Of a DNA stretch of 64,000 bases, positions 25,639 through 33,965 are shown piece after piece (position 1 is the first letter of the stretch; every line of letters starts with the position of its first letter). Made by a program: the position numbers and the translations under genes. Where the stretch lies: contig NZ_BAABWQ010000001.1 in NCBI RefSeq assembly GCF_040370365.1, positions 62,001 to 126,000 of the forward strand. The letters are read 5' to 3'. Source of the stretch: Shimia sp040370365. GTDB lineage: Bacteria > Pseudomonadota > Alphaproteobacteria > Rhodobacterales > Rhodobacteraceae. The notes under the pieces are model-generated. The model had not been told where the DNA came from, did no database searches, and saw only the letters and a program-made list of their open reading frames with translations.

Positions 25639-26565
25639 TTATGTAAAACTTCTTGTCGTACGGTCAAAAACACGACGCCCTAATGCCGAAGCTGCTAGAT
25701 CGACGATCAGCTTTGCAGTGCGCCCGCGCTCGTCCAGAAATGGGTTCAATTCCACCAGATCCATAGATGTTACCAGCCCACTGTCGTGCAACATCTCCAT
25801 GACCAAATGTGCTTCGCGTACGGTGGCGCCACCCGGGACTGTGGTGCCGACGGCGGGTGCTTCGGAGGGATCGAGAAAATCCACATCCAGCGAAACATGT
25901 AACAATCCGTTTTGCGCGGCCACGTCCTTTAGGAATGCCGCCAAAGGCTTTGCAATGCCATTTTCGTCGATCTCACGCATATCGTGACGGCGGATTTGTG
26001 TGGTTTGGAGCGTTGCCCGCTCAGCCGCATCCACAGACCGAAGGCCGATCATACATATGTTTTCTTCTGGTACGGTGTTCCGTACAGCGGGAAAACCCTC
26101 AAACCCGTCTTTGCCAACGACATAGGCCACCGGTGTGCCGTGCAAATTGCCACTGTCTGTGCTGTCTGGCGTGTGAAAATCCGTATGGGCATCAAGCCAT
26201 AGAACAAACAATTTGCGTCCAACTTTGGCCGCGTAGTTGGCGACGCCGCTGACTGTGCCGGCGGACAGGCTATGATCACCACCCATAAAGATAGGAAAGC
26301 CAGCCTCAGAGGTCGACTGAGCTGTATCGCACAGCGCTTTGGTCCATGCGATCGTTTCGTTCAATGCGTGAAGTGTTTGGCCCTCTGAATCAGGCTCAAA
26401 CGGGGTAGGTTGCACATTCCCAAAGTCTGTCACTGCGTGTCCGAGGTCTCTCAGACTCTGACCAAGTCCCGCCGTGCGCAGCGCATCTGGTCCCATCAAA
26501 CACCCGCGTCGACGTTTACCACTGTCCACAGGTGCACCCACCAAAATACAGGTTTTTTGCGTCAT
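25639..26565 (-). CDS. rocF: Arginase
   Basis: This 308-residue binuclear manganese enzyme hydrolyses arginine to ornithine and urea. The metal ligands are present: GGDHS at about residues 95-99, DAHTDFHTP at 125-133 (Asp, His, Asp), and SLDVDFLDPSEAPAVGT in the C-terminal third. I start at MTQKTCILVGAPVDSGKRRR, as in other arginases; the upstream open frame runs into the regulator's promoter. It heads a two-gene arginine catabolic unit with ornithine cyclodeaminase. Confidence 0.94.
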   Translation of the reverse strand: MTQKTCILVGAPVDSGKRRRGCLMGPDALRTAGLGQSLRDLGHAVTDFGNVQPTPFEPDSEGQTLHALNETIAWTKALCDTAQSTSEAGFPIFMGGDHSLSAGTVSGVANYAAKVGRKLFVLWLDAHTDFHTPDSTDSGNLHGTPVAYVVGKDGFEGFPAVRNTVPEENICMIGLRSVDAAERATLQTTQIRRHDMREIDENGIAKPLAAFLKDVAAQNGLLHVSLDVDFLDPSEAPAVGTTVPGGATVREAHLVMEMLHDSGLVTSMDLVELNPFLDERGRTAKLIVDLAASALGRRVFDRTTRSFT

Positions 26566-26682
26566 GTGTGTTTCCATCATTGTCATTGAGGCAAAAGATG
26601 TTTCCGAATTGGGTTGAAATACACCCAACATTTTGCGCATAACGGGCGCAATTTTACCAATATGGAAATGGAGTTCTCCGAA
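26566..26682. promoter_or_regulatory. Arginase/Lrp divergent control region with two inverted repeats
   Basis: Between the arginase start and the regulator start are two short inverted repeats: TTGGGT-N8-ACCCAA at 26609-26628, and TTGCGC-N7-GCGCAA at 26633-26651. Their centres are about 23 bases apart, roughly two helical turns, which suits an Lrp/AsnC octamer. The region is AT-rich around them. Binding is inferred. Confidence 0.45.
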
Positions 26683-27108
26683 ATGGATGATGTGGATCGT
26701 AAGCTGATTTCTGCTTTGCGAAATGATGCGCGAGCATCTCTTTCTGATCTTGCCTTGCTGCTTGGCGTGTCCAGAACCACCGTTCGGGGTCGTATTGAAC
26801 GACTGCGTCAACGCGGAGACATTGTGGGGTTTACCGTTGTCCTACAGGATGATGTGAAGAGCGATCCTGTGCGTGGTCTGATGCTTATCGGTATTGAGGG
26901 AAGAGGAACAGACCGCATTATTCGCCATTTAACCGGTTTTACCGCTGTCCGTGCGATCCACAGCACCAACGGCCGTTGGGATCTTATTTTGGAATTGGGC
27001 ACCCAAACGCTTGCGGAATTGGATGATGTGCTGGCGCAAATCCGACGTCTTGATGGGGTTGCCACCAGCGAGACAAATTTGCTGCTGTCCACCCGAAAGT
27101 CCGGATAG
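26683..27108 (+). CDS. Lrp/AsnC family regulator, probable control of arginine catabolism
   Basis: This 141-residue protein has an N-terminal winged helix-turn-helix (LISALRNDARASLSDLALLLGVSRTTVRGRIERL) and a C-terminal RAM domain (GTDRIIRHLTGFTAVRAIHSTNGRWDLILEL) for ligand sensing and oligomerisation. I start at MDDVDRKL, the typical AsnC opening, with GGAG nine bases upstream; in-frame ATGs lie five and seven codons earlier. The gene is divergent from arginase, the arrangement of ArcR-type regulators in rhizobia. Arginine or ornithine is the likely effector. Confidence 0.88.
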   Translation: MDDVDRKLISALRNDARASLSDLALLLGVSRTTVRGRIERLRQRGDIVGFTVVLQDDVKSDPVRGLMLIGIEGRGTDRIIRHLTGFTAVRAIHSTNGRWDLILELGTQTLAELDDVLAQIRRLDGVATSETNLLLSTRKSG

Positions 27109-27117
27109 ACTGGCGCC

Positions 27118-27585
27118 TTAGGTCAGGCGTTTGATTGCATAGATCCAGAGCGCTGCCGCTGCCAATGATAAAATGGCGTTGTAGCTTGCCATCGATAAGC
27201 CAAACATCTGCCACGGGATATCATCACAGCGCACAATAGGCGCGGCCATGATCTGGTTGAACAGATCATCAGAGCTCATGTTTGAAACGTCACCGCTTGT
27301 GCAGGTCGACGGCCCCTCCCACCATTTTTGCTCAACACCCGCATGATACAGCCCAATAAGACCGGACGCCGCGGCGCCGACGGCGGCAACGTAGGCCAGA
27401 AAAAGCGTGCTAGTGGCGAGTGCCAAAGCTCCTGCTCCGGCGGCCAACCAATGGGGATACCTTTGATAGTAGCAAAGCTTGCAAGGTGCCAAACCGCCAA
27501 TGAATTCAAAGGCCCAAGCGCCAAGGATCATGCTCACTGAGAACGCGGTGAGTAGCGCAAATGCGGTATTTCGGTTCAAGGTCAT
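27118..27585 (-). CDS. dsbB: Disulfide bond formation protein DsbB
   Basis: This 155-residue four-helix membrane protein passes electrons from DsbA to quinone. The first cysteine pair is C35-x-x-C38 in LAPCKLCYYQRYPHW; the second pair is C95 (GPSTCTSGD) and C120 (VRCDDIPW) in the periplasmic loop. Both pairs are intact. The start overlaps the stop of the YqaA-family gene by ATGA, so the two are co-translated. Confidence 0.93.
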   Translation of the reverse strand: MTLNRNTAFALLTAFSVSMILGAWAFEFIGGLAPCKLCYYQRYPHWLAAGAGALALATSTLFLAYVAAVGAAASGLIGLYHAGVEQKWWEGPSTCTSGDVSNMSSDDLFNQIMAAPIVRCDDIPWQMFGLSMASYNAILSLAAAALWIYAIKRLT

Positions 27586-28160
27586 AAGAAGCTCACGATC
27601 AGGAAGCCGCCAAAAAGAAGCAGCAGAAATATGGTGGATACAAGGCCCAGTCGTTTTTCGATGAAGTCACGGATCGGGGGCCCAAATGCGCGCAAAAGTG
27701 CTGCGACGAGAAAGAAACGGATGCCACGTGCCAGAACAGATGTGATCATAAAGGTCATCAACGGCATATGGGTGAAACCGGACATAATGGTGATAACCTT
27801 GTAAGGAAACGGCGTCACCCCTGCGCCCAAAACCGCCCAAAACCCAAAATCATTGAAACGGCTTGAGAATTCGGCGACCGAGTCTGCTTTGCCAAGAGAA
27901 GACAATATGGGTTCGCCAATTTGCTCAAACGCGAAATACCCAATTGCGTACCCAAAAAGACCGCCGAGAACCGAGGACCCAAGTGCGACCAGCGCAATCA
28001 TCCAAGCACGTGACGGTGCTGCGAGAATCATTGGAATCATCAAGACATCGGGCGGAATCGGAAAAAAGGAACTCTCGACAAAACTGACAATTGCCAATGC
28101 CCAAAGGGCCCTCGGATGATCTGCCAGACGCATGGTCCAGTTGTACAGGCGTTGCAGCAT
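27582..28160 (-). CDS. YqaA/DedA-like membrane protein
   Basis: This 192-residue membrane protein of the SNARE-associated (VTT/DedA) superfamily has the YqaA-type motif FVESSFFPIPPDVLMIPMIL, the GYAIGYFAFEQIG segment and FGFWAVLGAGVTPFPYKVITI. DedA proteins include flippases for undecaprenyl phosphate or phospholipids; which lipid this one moves is unknown. It heads the operon with dsbB. Confidence 0.88.
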   Translation of the reverse strand: MLQRLYNWTMRLADHPRALWALAIVSFVESSFFPIPPDVLMIPMILAAPSRAWMIALVALGSSVLGGLFGYAIGYFAFEQIGEPILSSLGKADSVAEFSSRFNDFGFWAVLGAGVTPFPYKVITIMSGFTHMPLMTFMITSVLARGIRFFLVAALLRAFGPPIRDFIEKRLGLVSTIFLLLLFGGFLIVSFL

Positions 28161-28329
28161 AGCGCGGTCTCATGGGCCTTTATTTCAGTCTTTTCCTGCC
28201 TATGCGATTGGCTTTGAAGTGCAAGCAAATAATCCGTGTACGCGCCGACATCGGTCGATTCTTTCTCATCAAAGAAGTTGCGTTTTGTGTCTGGACCTTC
28301 GCTGAAAGCTTATATAAATCACTCCCGTG

Positions 28330-28415
28330 GCCCAAGTGGCGGAATGGTAGACGCAGGGGATTCAAAATCCCCCGATAGCAATATCGTGAGAGTTCGAGTC
28401 TCTCCTTGGGCACCA
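28330..28415 (+). tRNA. tRNA-Leu (anticodon CAA)
   Basis: The gene is 86 nt including the encoded CCA. The acceptor stem GCCCAAG pairs with CTTGGGC, the anticodon stem GGGGA/TCCCC holds the loop TTCAAAA with anticodon CAA, a class II long variable arm follows, and the T arm contains GTTCGAGTC. It reads UUG codons. A TATAAA lies about 20 bases upstream and may be the -10 region. Confidence 0.96.
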
Positions 28416-28587
28416 CAATCCGCATGTTATCAACTGCTTGATCGTCGAATCTTATCTAAGACTTCGCCGGTCTGGTGAGCATTTGCGTGCCGCAATACGA
28501 CCAAAGGCCAATTCCGCAATACAGGCTTTTTATATGTGCTTTGGCTCAGGTGGGGTCCAAAGACCCGACGTTTTGGGGAGAGGACAT

Positions 28588-28941
28588 ATGTCAGGACACA
28601 TCAATAGACCTATGGCTGCCGCGGCGACGGCTGGTTTGATTTTCGTTTTGAGCACATTTGGTTTTGGTTGGAACATTGCTGTGTCCGGTCTCTTGGCCAT
28701 CGCAGCCTACGTCGGCATCTCGCGGTTGCGAACGGCACGTAACATGCCCACCGCCACTGCCGCATCGGTCCTTGAGGAGCCAGTTCCAAAGCCGGAAACG
28801 GAGTCGGTTTCATCAGACGTGCCGACGCAGAGCCCTCCAAAATCAACCTCGAGTGCTGCTGGAAGGGTGAAACTGGGCACACTATTGCCGGGTGAGATCG
28901 AATTGGCTGAGCGTCGTGGTGGTTGGCGTTACCAAAGCTAG
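28588..28941 (+). CDS. Hypothetical small membrane protein
   Basis: This 117-residue protein starts MSGHINRPMAAAATAG after a strong GGGAGAGG. Residues about 9-45 form one long or two short membrane segments (AGLIFVLSTFGFGWNIAVSGLLAIAAYVGI), followed by a Pro/Ser/Thr-rich linker and a C-terminal block GRVKLGTLLPGEIELAERRGGWRYQS. I recognise no family. It precedes the ABC membrane-domain gene by 67 bases on the same strand, and the two share one downstream terminator, so a common function is likely but unnamed. Confidence 0.7.
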   Translation: MSGHINRPMAAAATAGLIFVLSTFGFGWNIAVSGLLAIAAYVGISRLRTARNMPTATAASVLEEPVPKPETESVSSDVPTQSPPKSTSSAAGRVKLGTLLPGEIELAERRGGWRYQS

Positions 28942-29008
28942 ACTCGCCCCTCGGGGAGTGGTTCTTTGGGATGCAGTCAGGATTTCATTCCCCGTTCTAG
29001 GACCTCAC

Positions 29009-29968
29009 ATGTTCAAATTTTACAAACGCATCTGGCAAGTCACGGGACGGGTGCAGGTTCTACTCATCGTTTTGTCGCTTGTCGTGGCTGCATTGGCCGC
29101 TGTGCCACTGCAGTTTCAGAAAGACATCATCAACAGCATTGGTCCAGATCTTGACGTCAATGTCCTTCTGTCAATGTGTGCCGGGTATTTCGCAGTTATT
29201 GCTGTCACCAACCTGTTCAAATTTCTGCTGAATTACCGCAGTTCTGTGTTAGGCGAGGCGACCATCCGACGTATCCGAGCGGCGGTGTATGAGGCCCGCT
29301 TTGGTGCAGACAAGGGGCTACCCATCAAGTCAGAGTCCAGTGGCACGGTGGCAACCATTCTGTCAGCGGAAGCCGAAGAGGTCGGTCGGTTTGTGGGGCA
29401 GGCGGTCGCCAACCCGTTGCTGCAAATCGGCACGCTTGTGTCTGTTGTTAGCTTTGTTGCTGCGACACAGCCGTATTTGGGTGCATTTTTGGTGGCCATT
29501 GTATTGCCGCAGGCTTTGATTGTTCTTGTACTGCAGGAGAAGGTCAACACGCGCGTCAAATCTCGTACTTTGGTGTTGCGACGTGCCACCGGCGCGGTCT
29601 CTGATCAATCGCTTTCAGACGCTGCGCAGATATCCCAAGATGTGCTCGCCGATTTCGACGAGATATATGAAACCCGAACAGGCATCTTCAAACTCAAACT
29701 GTCGATGAAATTCCTGATGAACTTGCTCAGTGGAGCAGGGCTTGTTGGTATTCTGCTTATTGGCGGGCTCTTGATGATGCATGGACGCAGTGACATCGGC
29801 ACCGTGGTGGCATCCATTTCGGCTTTGGAAAAAATCAACAGCCCTTGGCGATTGTTGTTGGGCTTTTACAAAGAGCTGAGTTCGGTGCGGGTAAAATATG
29901 ATCTGATTGTGGGAGAAGGGCTTGTGACTCAGACCGCAACACAACAGCCCTCCAAGCGCTCCAAATAA
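29009..29968 (+). CDS. ABC exporter transmembrane-domain protein lacking an ATPase domain
   Basis: This 319-residue protein has the type-1 ABC exporter membrane domain with about six helices: VTGRVQVLLIVLSLVVAALAAVP, LSMCAGYFAVIAVTNLFKFLLNY, and paired helices around VVSFVAATQPYLGAFLVAI and GAGLVGILLIGGLLMMHG. It ends at IVGEGLVTQ before any Walker motif, and the next gene is on the other strand. A terminator follows the stop, so the absence of the nucleotide-binding domain is not from a frameshift seen here. It may pair with an ATPase encoded elsewhere or act without one. Confidence 0.78.
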   Translation: MFKFYKRIWQVTGRVQVLLIVLSLVVAALAAVPLQFQKDIINSIGPDLDVNVLLSMCAGYFAVIAVTNLFKFLLNYRSSVLGEATIRRIRAAVYEARFGADKGLPIKSESSGTVATILSAEAEEVGRFVGQAVANPLLQIGTLVSVVSFVAATQPYLGAFLVAIVLPQALIVLVLQEKVNTRVKSRTLVLRRATGAVSDQSLSDAAQISQDVLADFDEIYETRTGIFKLKLSMKFLMNLLSGAGLVGILLIGGLLMMHGRSDIGTVVASISALEKINSPWRLLLGFYKELSSVRVKYDLIVGEGLVTQTATQQPSKRSK

Positions 29969-29973
29969 AAAAA

Positions 29974-30000
29974 AGGCGCCCATCTCCGAGCGCCTGTTTC
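29974..30000. terminator. Terminator downstream of the ABC membrane-domain gene
   Basis: AGGCGC (29974-29979) and GCGCCT (29990-29995) form a 6-bp stem. The A-run to the left and short T-run to the right allow it to serve both the ABC gene and the convergent DUF882 gene. Confidence 0.75.
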
Positions 30001-30019
30001 ATATTCTGACCCTGGGCTT

Positions 30020-30595
30020 TTAGCGCCCCCAAGTCCTGACCGGGCCACAGTCCATATGCACAAAGTTGGAACCAGAGTAACGGCCAACACCTCCCGCGCG
30101 ACACGCGGCGGCGGCTTTGGCCATCTGATGCACAGACCGAGATCCCAAACGAAGGTCAGCTGCCTGACCCTTCATATGTAGCGAGTTCTTGGCCACACCA
30201 CGTGAGCGCGAACGCAACATGGCATTTGTGGCTGGGCTGCGATAGCCAGACAACAACATGTACGGCTCATCAGCATCCATAAGATTGTGGGCCGCCGCCA
30301 TAATGTCGATTGTCCGAATATCAATGTCGATCACAGAGTTGGTACGCCAGTCGCGCATAAACGCATTGACCTCTTTGACCGCGTCTTTGATGTATTTGCC
30401 TTCCACCCAATAGATAGTGTCAATGCGCTCGCCGGTACGGCCAGAATACATTTTGATGCGGCGGATATCGCCACCGCCACGCAGGAAACCTGCCGCTTTG
30501 GAGTAGCTTGGAGCTGCAACAAGTGCTGTTGCTGCGAACGCGCCGAGTAGGCTGCGTCTGGTCATGCTCAAAGAGCCGTCTTTCGGTTCGTTCAT
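30020..30595 (-). CDS. DUF882 family M15-like peptidase with Tat-type signal
   Basis: This 191-residue protein has a twin-arginine signal (SMTRRSLLGAFAATALVAAP), then the DUF882 domain related to D,D-carboxypeptidases of the M15 family. Zinc-site motifs are visible: SLHMKGQAADLRL and FVHMDCGPVRTWG. It probably trims peptidoglycan crosslinks in the periplasm, exported already folded. It is divergent from the L,D-transpeptidase gene, a pairing often seen in Rhodobacterales, which supports a joint cell-wall role. Confidence 0.88.
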   Translation of the reverse strand: MNEPKDGSLSMTRRSLLGAFAATALVAAPSYSKAAGFLRGGGDIRRIKMYSGRTGERIDTIYWVEGKYIKDAVKEVNAFMRDWRTNSVIDIDIRTIDIMAAAHNLMDADEPYMLLSGYRSPATNAMLRSRSRGVAKNSLHMKGQAADLRLGSRSVHQMAKAAAACRAGGVGRYSGSNFVHMDCGPVRTWGR

Positions 30596-30919
30596 TGTTT
30601 CAGCGCCTGTCCCGTCGCTAACCTGCCACCGCGATGTTACGCGGTAATGTTCATCCTCATCCCCTCAGATGTGCGGATTTTATGACACACAAGGAAATTT
30701 ACACCAAGGGTTCTTTTCCCCCTTGACCTAGGGAAGCATCAAATTTCGGCGAAATTTTGCTGAATAGGTGAACAGATTGTTTACCGTGTGGGCGAATTAA
30801 GGCGCGATATCGATGCAACAGGTGCTGATTTCAACACCTTGTTCGAGAACTTGTGATTGGACAGGCAAGCAGCTAGGGAGAACTCTAGTGAAAATTAGTC
30901 CTGATTTTGGAAGTATCTC
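30596..30919. promoter_or_regulatory. 324-bp divergent region with a perfect 17-bp palindrome
   Basis: This interval between two divergent cell-wall genes has no plausible small gene. At 30741-30757 is AAATTTCGGCGAAATTT, two 8-bp arms around one central base, a good candidate operator. A second, weaker pair AGGTG/CACCT lies at about 30824-30838. Both promoters must lie here, so the palindrome may co-regulate the two genes. Confidence 0.45.
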
Positions 30920-32527
30920 ATGTTGTTACCTGTGCGCGCGCGCAAGTCTTTTGGCCAACTCGGTGCCTTAATCTCTCTTATGTGGCTGCTCGCAACCGCA
31001 GCCCAAGCCTTTCCGGCTTTCAAACAGGCTGTTGCCGAGTCTGCTGCGCGTGATGATGCGCTGGCGCAATTCTATAGAGAAGCTGCCTATACCCCGGTTT
31101 GGACAGGGCAGGGCGAAGGGTACGTGGCGCGTCGTAAGGCTTTGATCAATGCTTTGGCCAACGTCGAAGATCACGCGCTGCCCGCCGCGCGGTATGATGT
31201 TGATGCTCTGGTGTCACAGATGGCCACAGCCAAGAGCGCGCGCGACCTTGGATTGGTCGAAGTGGCGCTTAGCAAAGCCTATTTGACATATGCCCGAGAT
31301 TTGACATCGGGCATGCTTGTACCAAGCCGCATTGATGATGGTATTGTGCGTAAGATTGAGCGCCGCGACCGCACCGAATTGCTCGCGAGTTTCGTCGAGA
31401 ATGCAGAGCCAAAGGCGTTCTTGCGCTCCCTTGCGCCGCAAACACCTGAATACACTCGTTTGATGAAGGAAAAAATGCGCCTTCAGCGTTTGGTTTCGCA
31501 AGGTGGCTGGGGGTCAACGGTGCCGGTAACCAAGTTGGAACCAGGTGACAAAGGTGACGCCGTCGTGGCTTTACGCAACCGTATGATGCGCATGGGTTTC
31601 ATGTCGCGGTCGGCTACAGCGTCCTATGATCGGGATGTTGAGAAAGCGGTTCAGGCCTTCCAAATCGCGCACGGGCTGGAAAGTGATGGAGTGGCAGGCA
31701 AAGGAACCATCACAGAAATCAATGTCTCCGCTGAAACCCGTTTGAAATCGATCATGGTTGCGATGGAACGTGAACGTTGGTTGACCCGAGACGCCATTGG
31801 CCGCGAAGTTCTCGTGAATCTGACCGATTTCACGGCCAAAATTCTGGATGACGGAAAGCTGACCTTCCGCACACGGTCTGTGGTTGGAAAAAACCAATCA
31901 GATCGCCGCAGCCCTGAATTTTCGGATGTAATGGAGCATATGGTCATCAATCCGACCTGGAATGTGCCGCGCTCCATTGCGACCAAAGAATATCTGCCGA
32001 TGCTGAAGAACAACCCAAACGCGGTCAGCTATCTGCGTTTGGTGAATGGTCGTGGACAAACCGTAGATCGCTCTGCCGTAGATTTTTCACAGTTTACCAC
32101 GCGCAACTTTCCCTTCGACATGAAACAGGCGCCTGGCAATCGCAACGCTTTGGGTCTGGTGAAGTTCATGTTCCCAAATCGGCACAACATTTACCTGCAT
32201 GACACACCACAAAAGGCCCTGTTTAAACGCGAAGTCCGCGCTTACAGCCATGGTTGCATCCGCCTGCAGGACCCGTTCGATTTCGCCTATGCATTGCTGG
32301 CGGTTCAGGAAGACAACCCCAAAGCGTTCTTTCAGTCTAAGCTGAAAACCGGCCGCGAAACCCGTGTGGATCTGGTGACGAACATTCCTGTACACATCAT
32401 TTACCGCACCGCTTACACCGAAGCCAAAGGGCCGGTTCAATATCGTCGCGATATCTATGGTCGTGACGCTAAGATCTGGAAAGCTCTGGCAAATGAAGGG
32501 GTGGCCTTAACTTCCCATCAAGGATAA
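30920..32527 (+). CDS. L,D-transpeptidase (YcbB-type)
   Basis: This 535-residue protein has a signal/anchor segment, a scaffold domain with YREAAYTPVWTGQGEGYVAR, a peptidoglycan-binding-1 domain (EKAVQAFQIAHGLESDGVAGK, about 235-260), and a YkuD catalytic domain with HxxxxxxxxxxSHGCIRLQDP, catalytic Cys446. It would make 3-3 crosslinks in peptidoglycan. The size and layout match the YcbB/LdtD class. It is 32 bases before lpxD, so it may share a transcript with the lipid A genes. Confidence 0.92.
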   Translation: MLLPVRARKSFGQLGALISLMWLLATAAQAFPAFKQAVAESAARDDALAQFYREAAYTPVWTGQGEGYVARRKALINALANVEDHALPAARYDVDALVSQMATAKSARDLGLVEVALSKAYLTYARDLTSGMLVPSRIDDGIVRKIERRDRTELLASFVENAEPKAFLRSLAPQTPEYTRLMKEKMRLQRLVSQGGWGSTVPVTKLEPGDKGDAVVALRNRMMRMGFMSRSATASYDRDVEKAVQAFQIAHGLESDGVAGKGTITEINVSAETRLKSIMVAMERERWLTRDAIGREVLVNLTDFTAKILDDGKLTFRTRSVVGKNQSDRRSPEFSDVMEHMVINPTWNVPRSIATKEYLPMLKNNPNAVSYLRLVNGRGQTVDRSAVDFSQFTTRNFPFDMKQAPGNRNALGLVKFMFPNRHNIYLHDTPQKALFKREVRAYSHGCIRLQDPFDFAYALLAVQEDNPKAFFQSKLKTGRETRVDLVTNIPVHIIYRTAYTEAKGPVQYRRDIYGRDAKIWKALANEGVALTSHQG

Positions 32528-32559
32528 ACACGCCTCCGAGATCATCCGGAGGACCACGC

Positions 32560-33651
32560 ATGTCGTTCACTGTTCAGCAGATTGCAGAGGCGATTGACGC
32601 AACTGCACATGGCAACACAGGTCTGACTGTCAATCGCGTTGCAGAGCCGGCGTTGGCTGGTCCGGATGAGCTGGCGCTTTTGACCAACCCGAAATTTGCT
32701 GATGGGCTGTCTCAGGGACAGGCGCGTGTTGCGTTGCTTTGGGAGGGTGCTGACTGGCAATCCATGGGGCTGGAGGCGGCGATCACCGCCACGCGTGGTC
32801 GCTATGCGATGGCTGCGCTGTCCAAAATGGTGGATCCGGGCCAGGGCTTTGAGATGGGTATTCATCCGACGGCAGTGATTGATGCAAGTGCGGTTTTGGG
32901 CGCAGATGTCTCTATCGGGCCGTTCACGGTTATTGGCGCCAACGCGCAGATCGGCGAAGGCTCGGTGATTGGACCACACTGTCATATCGGGGCAGATAGC
33001 ACTTTGGGCGCGCGCGCTATGCTGCGTGATCACGTTTCCATTGGCGCACGTGTGACCATCGGGGCGCGGTTTTGGGCTCAACCGGGCGCGCGAATCGGCT
33101 CCGACGGCATGTCTTTTGTCACACCAGAGGCCAGCGGTGTGGAAAAAGCCCGCGCCAGCTTGGGTGACCAAGGCGAGGTGACCCAGCAAGCTTGGGCGCG
33201 TATCCATTCTCTTGGGGCGGTGACCATAGGGGACGACGTGGAGATCGGCGCAAACACCTGTGTCGACTATGGCACCGTACGTGACACCTGTATTGGCAAT
33301 GGATGCAAAATCGACAACTTAGTGCACATTGCCCACAACGTCGTGATCGGCAACGATTGTCTTTTGGCTGGCCAAGTCGGTATTGCGGGCTCCACGCGCA
33401 TTGGCAACAACGTGGTGATGGGGGGGCAAGTCGGCGTCTCTGACAACACGGTTGTGGGCGACAACGTTATATGTGGTGGCGCCTCAAAAGTCCTGAGCAA
33501 AGTGCCCGCAGGCCAAGTTGTGCTTGGGTACCCTGCGGTCAAGATGGACACCAATCTCGAAATGTATAAATCCCTGCGGCGGTTGCCTCGATTGGCCAAG
33601 CAATTCGCCGATCTTCAAAAAACTGTTTCGAAGTTAGGCTTGAAGTCCTAA
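32560..33651 (+). CDS. lpxD: UDP-3-O-acylglucosamine N-acyltransferase
   Basis: This 363-residue enzyme adds the second 3-hydroxyacyl chain in lipid A synthesis, using acyl-ACP. The N-terminal uridine-binding domain (FTVQQIAEAIDATAHGN) is followed by a left-handed beta-helix of hexapeptide repeats (VLGADVSIGPFTVIGANAQIG), the catalytic His region DNLVHIAHNVVIGND, and a C-terminal helix. It is separated from the usual bamA-lpxD-fabZ-lpxA cluster and is followed by its own acp and ketosynthase genes. Confidence 0.95.
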   Translation: MSFTVQQIAEAIDATAHGNTGLTVNRVAEPALAGPDELALLTNPKFADGLSQGQARVALLWEGADWQSMGLEAAITATRGRYAMAALSKMVDPGQGFEMGIHPTAVIDASAVLGADVSIGPFTVIGANAQIGEGSVIGPHCHIGADSTLGARAMLRDHVSIGARVTIGARFWAQPGARIGSDGMSFVTPEASGVEKARASLGDQGEVTQQAWARIHSLGAVTIGDDVEIGANTCVDYGTVRDTCIGNGCKIDNLVHIAHNVVIGNDCLLAGQVGIAGSTRIGNNVVMGGQVGVSDNTVVGDNVICGGASKVLSKVPAGQVVLGYPAVKMDTNLEMYKSLRRLPRLAKQFADLQKTVSKLGLKS

Positions 33652-33679
33652 CACAGCCTGCAGTGCGGGAGAGGAAAAC

Positions 33680-33934
33680 ATGAGTGTTAAAGAAAACGTC
33701 ATAGCCATCATCGCAGAACAAGCGGTTTTGGACCCATCAGATATCGCGATGGAGAGCACCCTAGAGGATCTGGGCATAGACAGCCTTGGGCTTGTCGAGA
33801 GCATTTTTGCCATCGAAGAAGCCTTTGATATTACAATACCATTTAACGCCAACGAGCCTGAGAAAAGCGATTTTGATATCTCATCAGTGGCGTCCATCAT
33901 TGCTGGCATCGAGCAGCTGATTGGTCAGAAGTAA
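33680..33934 (+). CDS. Acyl carrier protein, second type
   Basis: This 84-residue four-helix protein has the phosphopantetheine site GIDSLGLVESIF with Ser35. It differs from housekeeping AcpP, which has DSLDTVEL, and carries an unusual IPFNANEPEKSDFDISS loop. It lies 28 bases after lpxD and 31 before a ketosynthase. That context suggests a dedicated carrier for a long or modified lipid A acyl chain, parallel to rhizobial AcpXL, though the sequence is not clearly AcpXL. Confidence 0.9.
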   Translation: MSVKENVIAIIAEQAVLDPSDIAMESTLEDLGIDSLGLVESIFAIEEAFDITIPFNANEPEKSDFDISSVASIIAGIEQLIGQK

Positions 33935-33965
33935 ACCATACCCAAACCAAAGAGAGCAGGGAGTC

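Noticed and set aside
28161..28329. Possible small gene or phage attachment site at tRNA-Leu
   Set aside because: No integrase or duplicated tRNA end is visible near either tRNA; flanks are ordinary genes.
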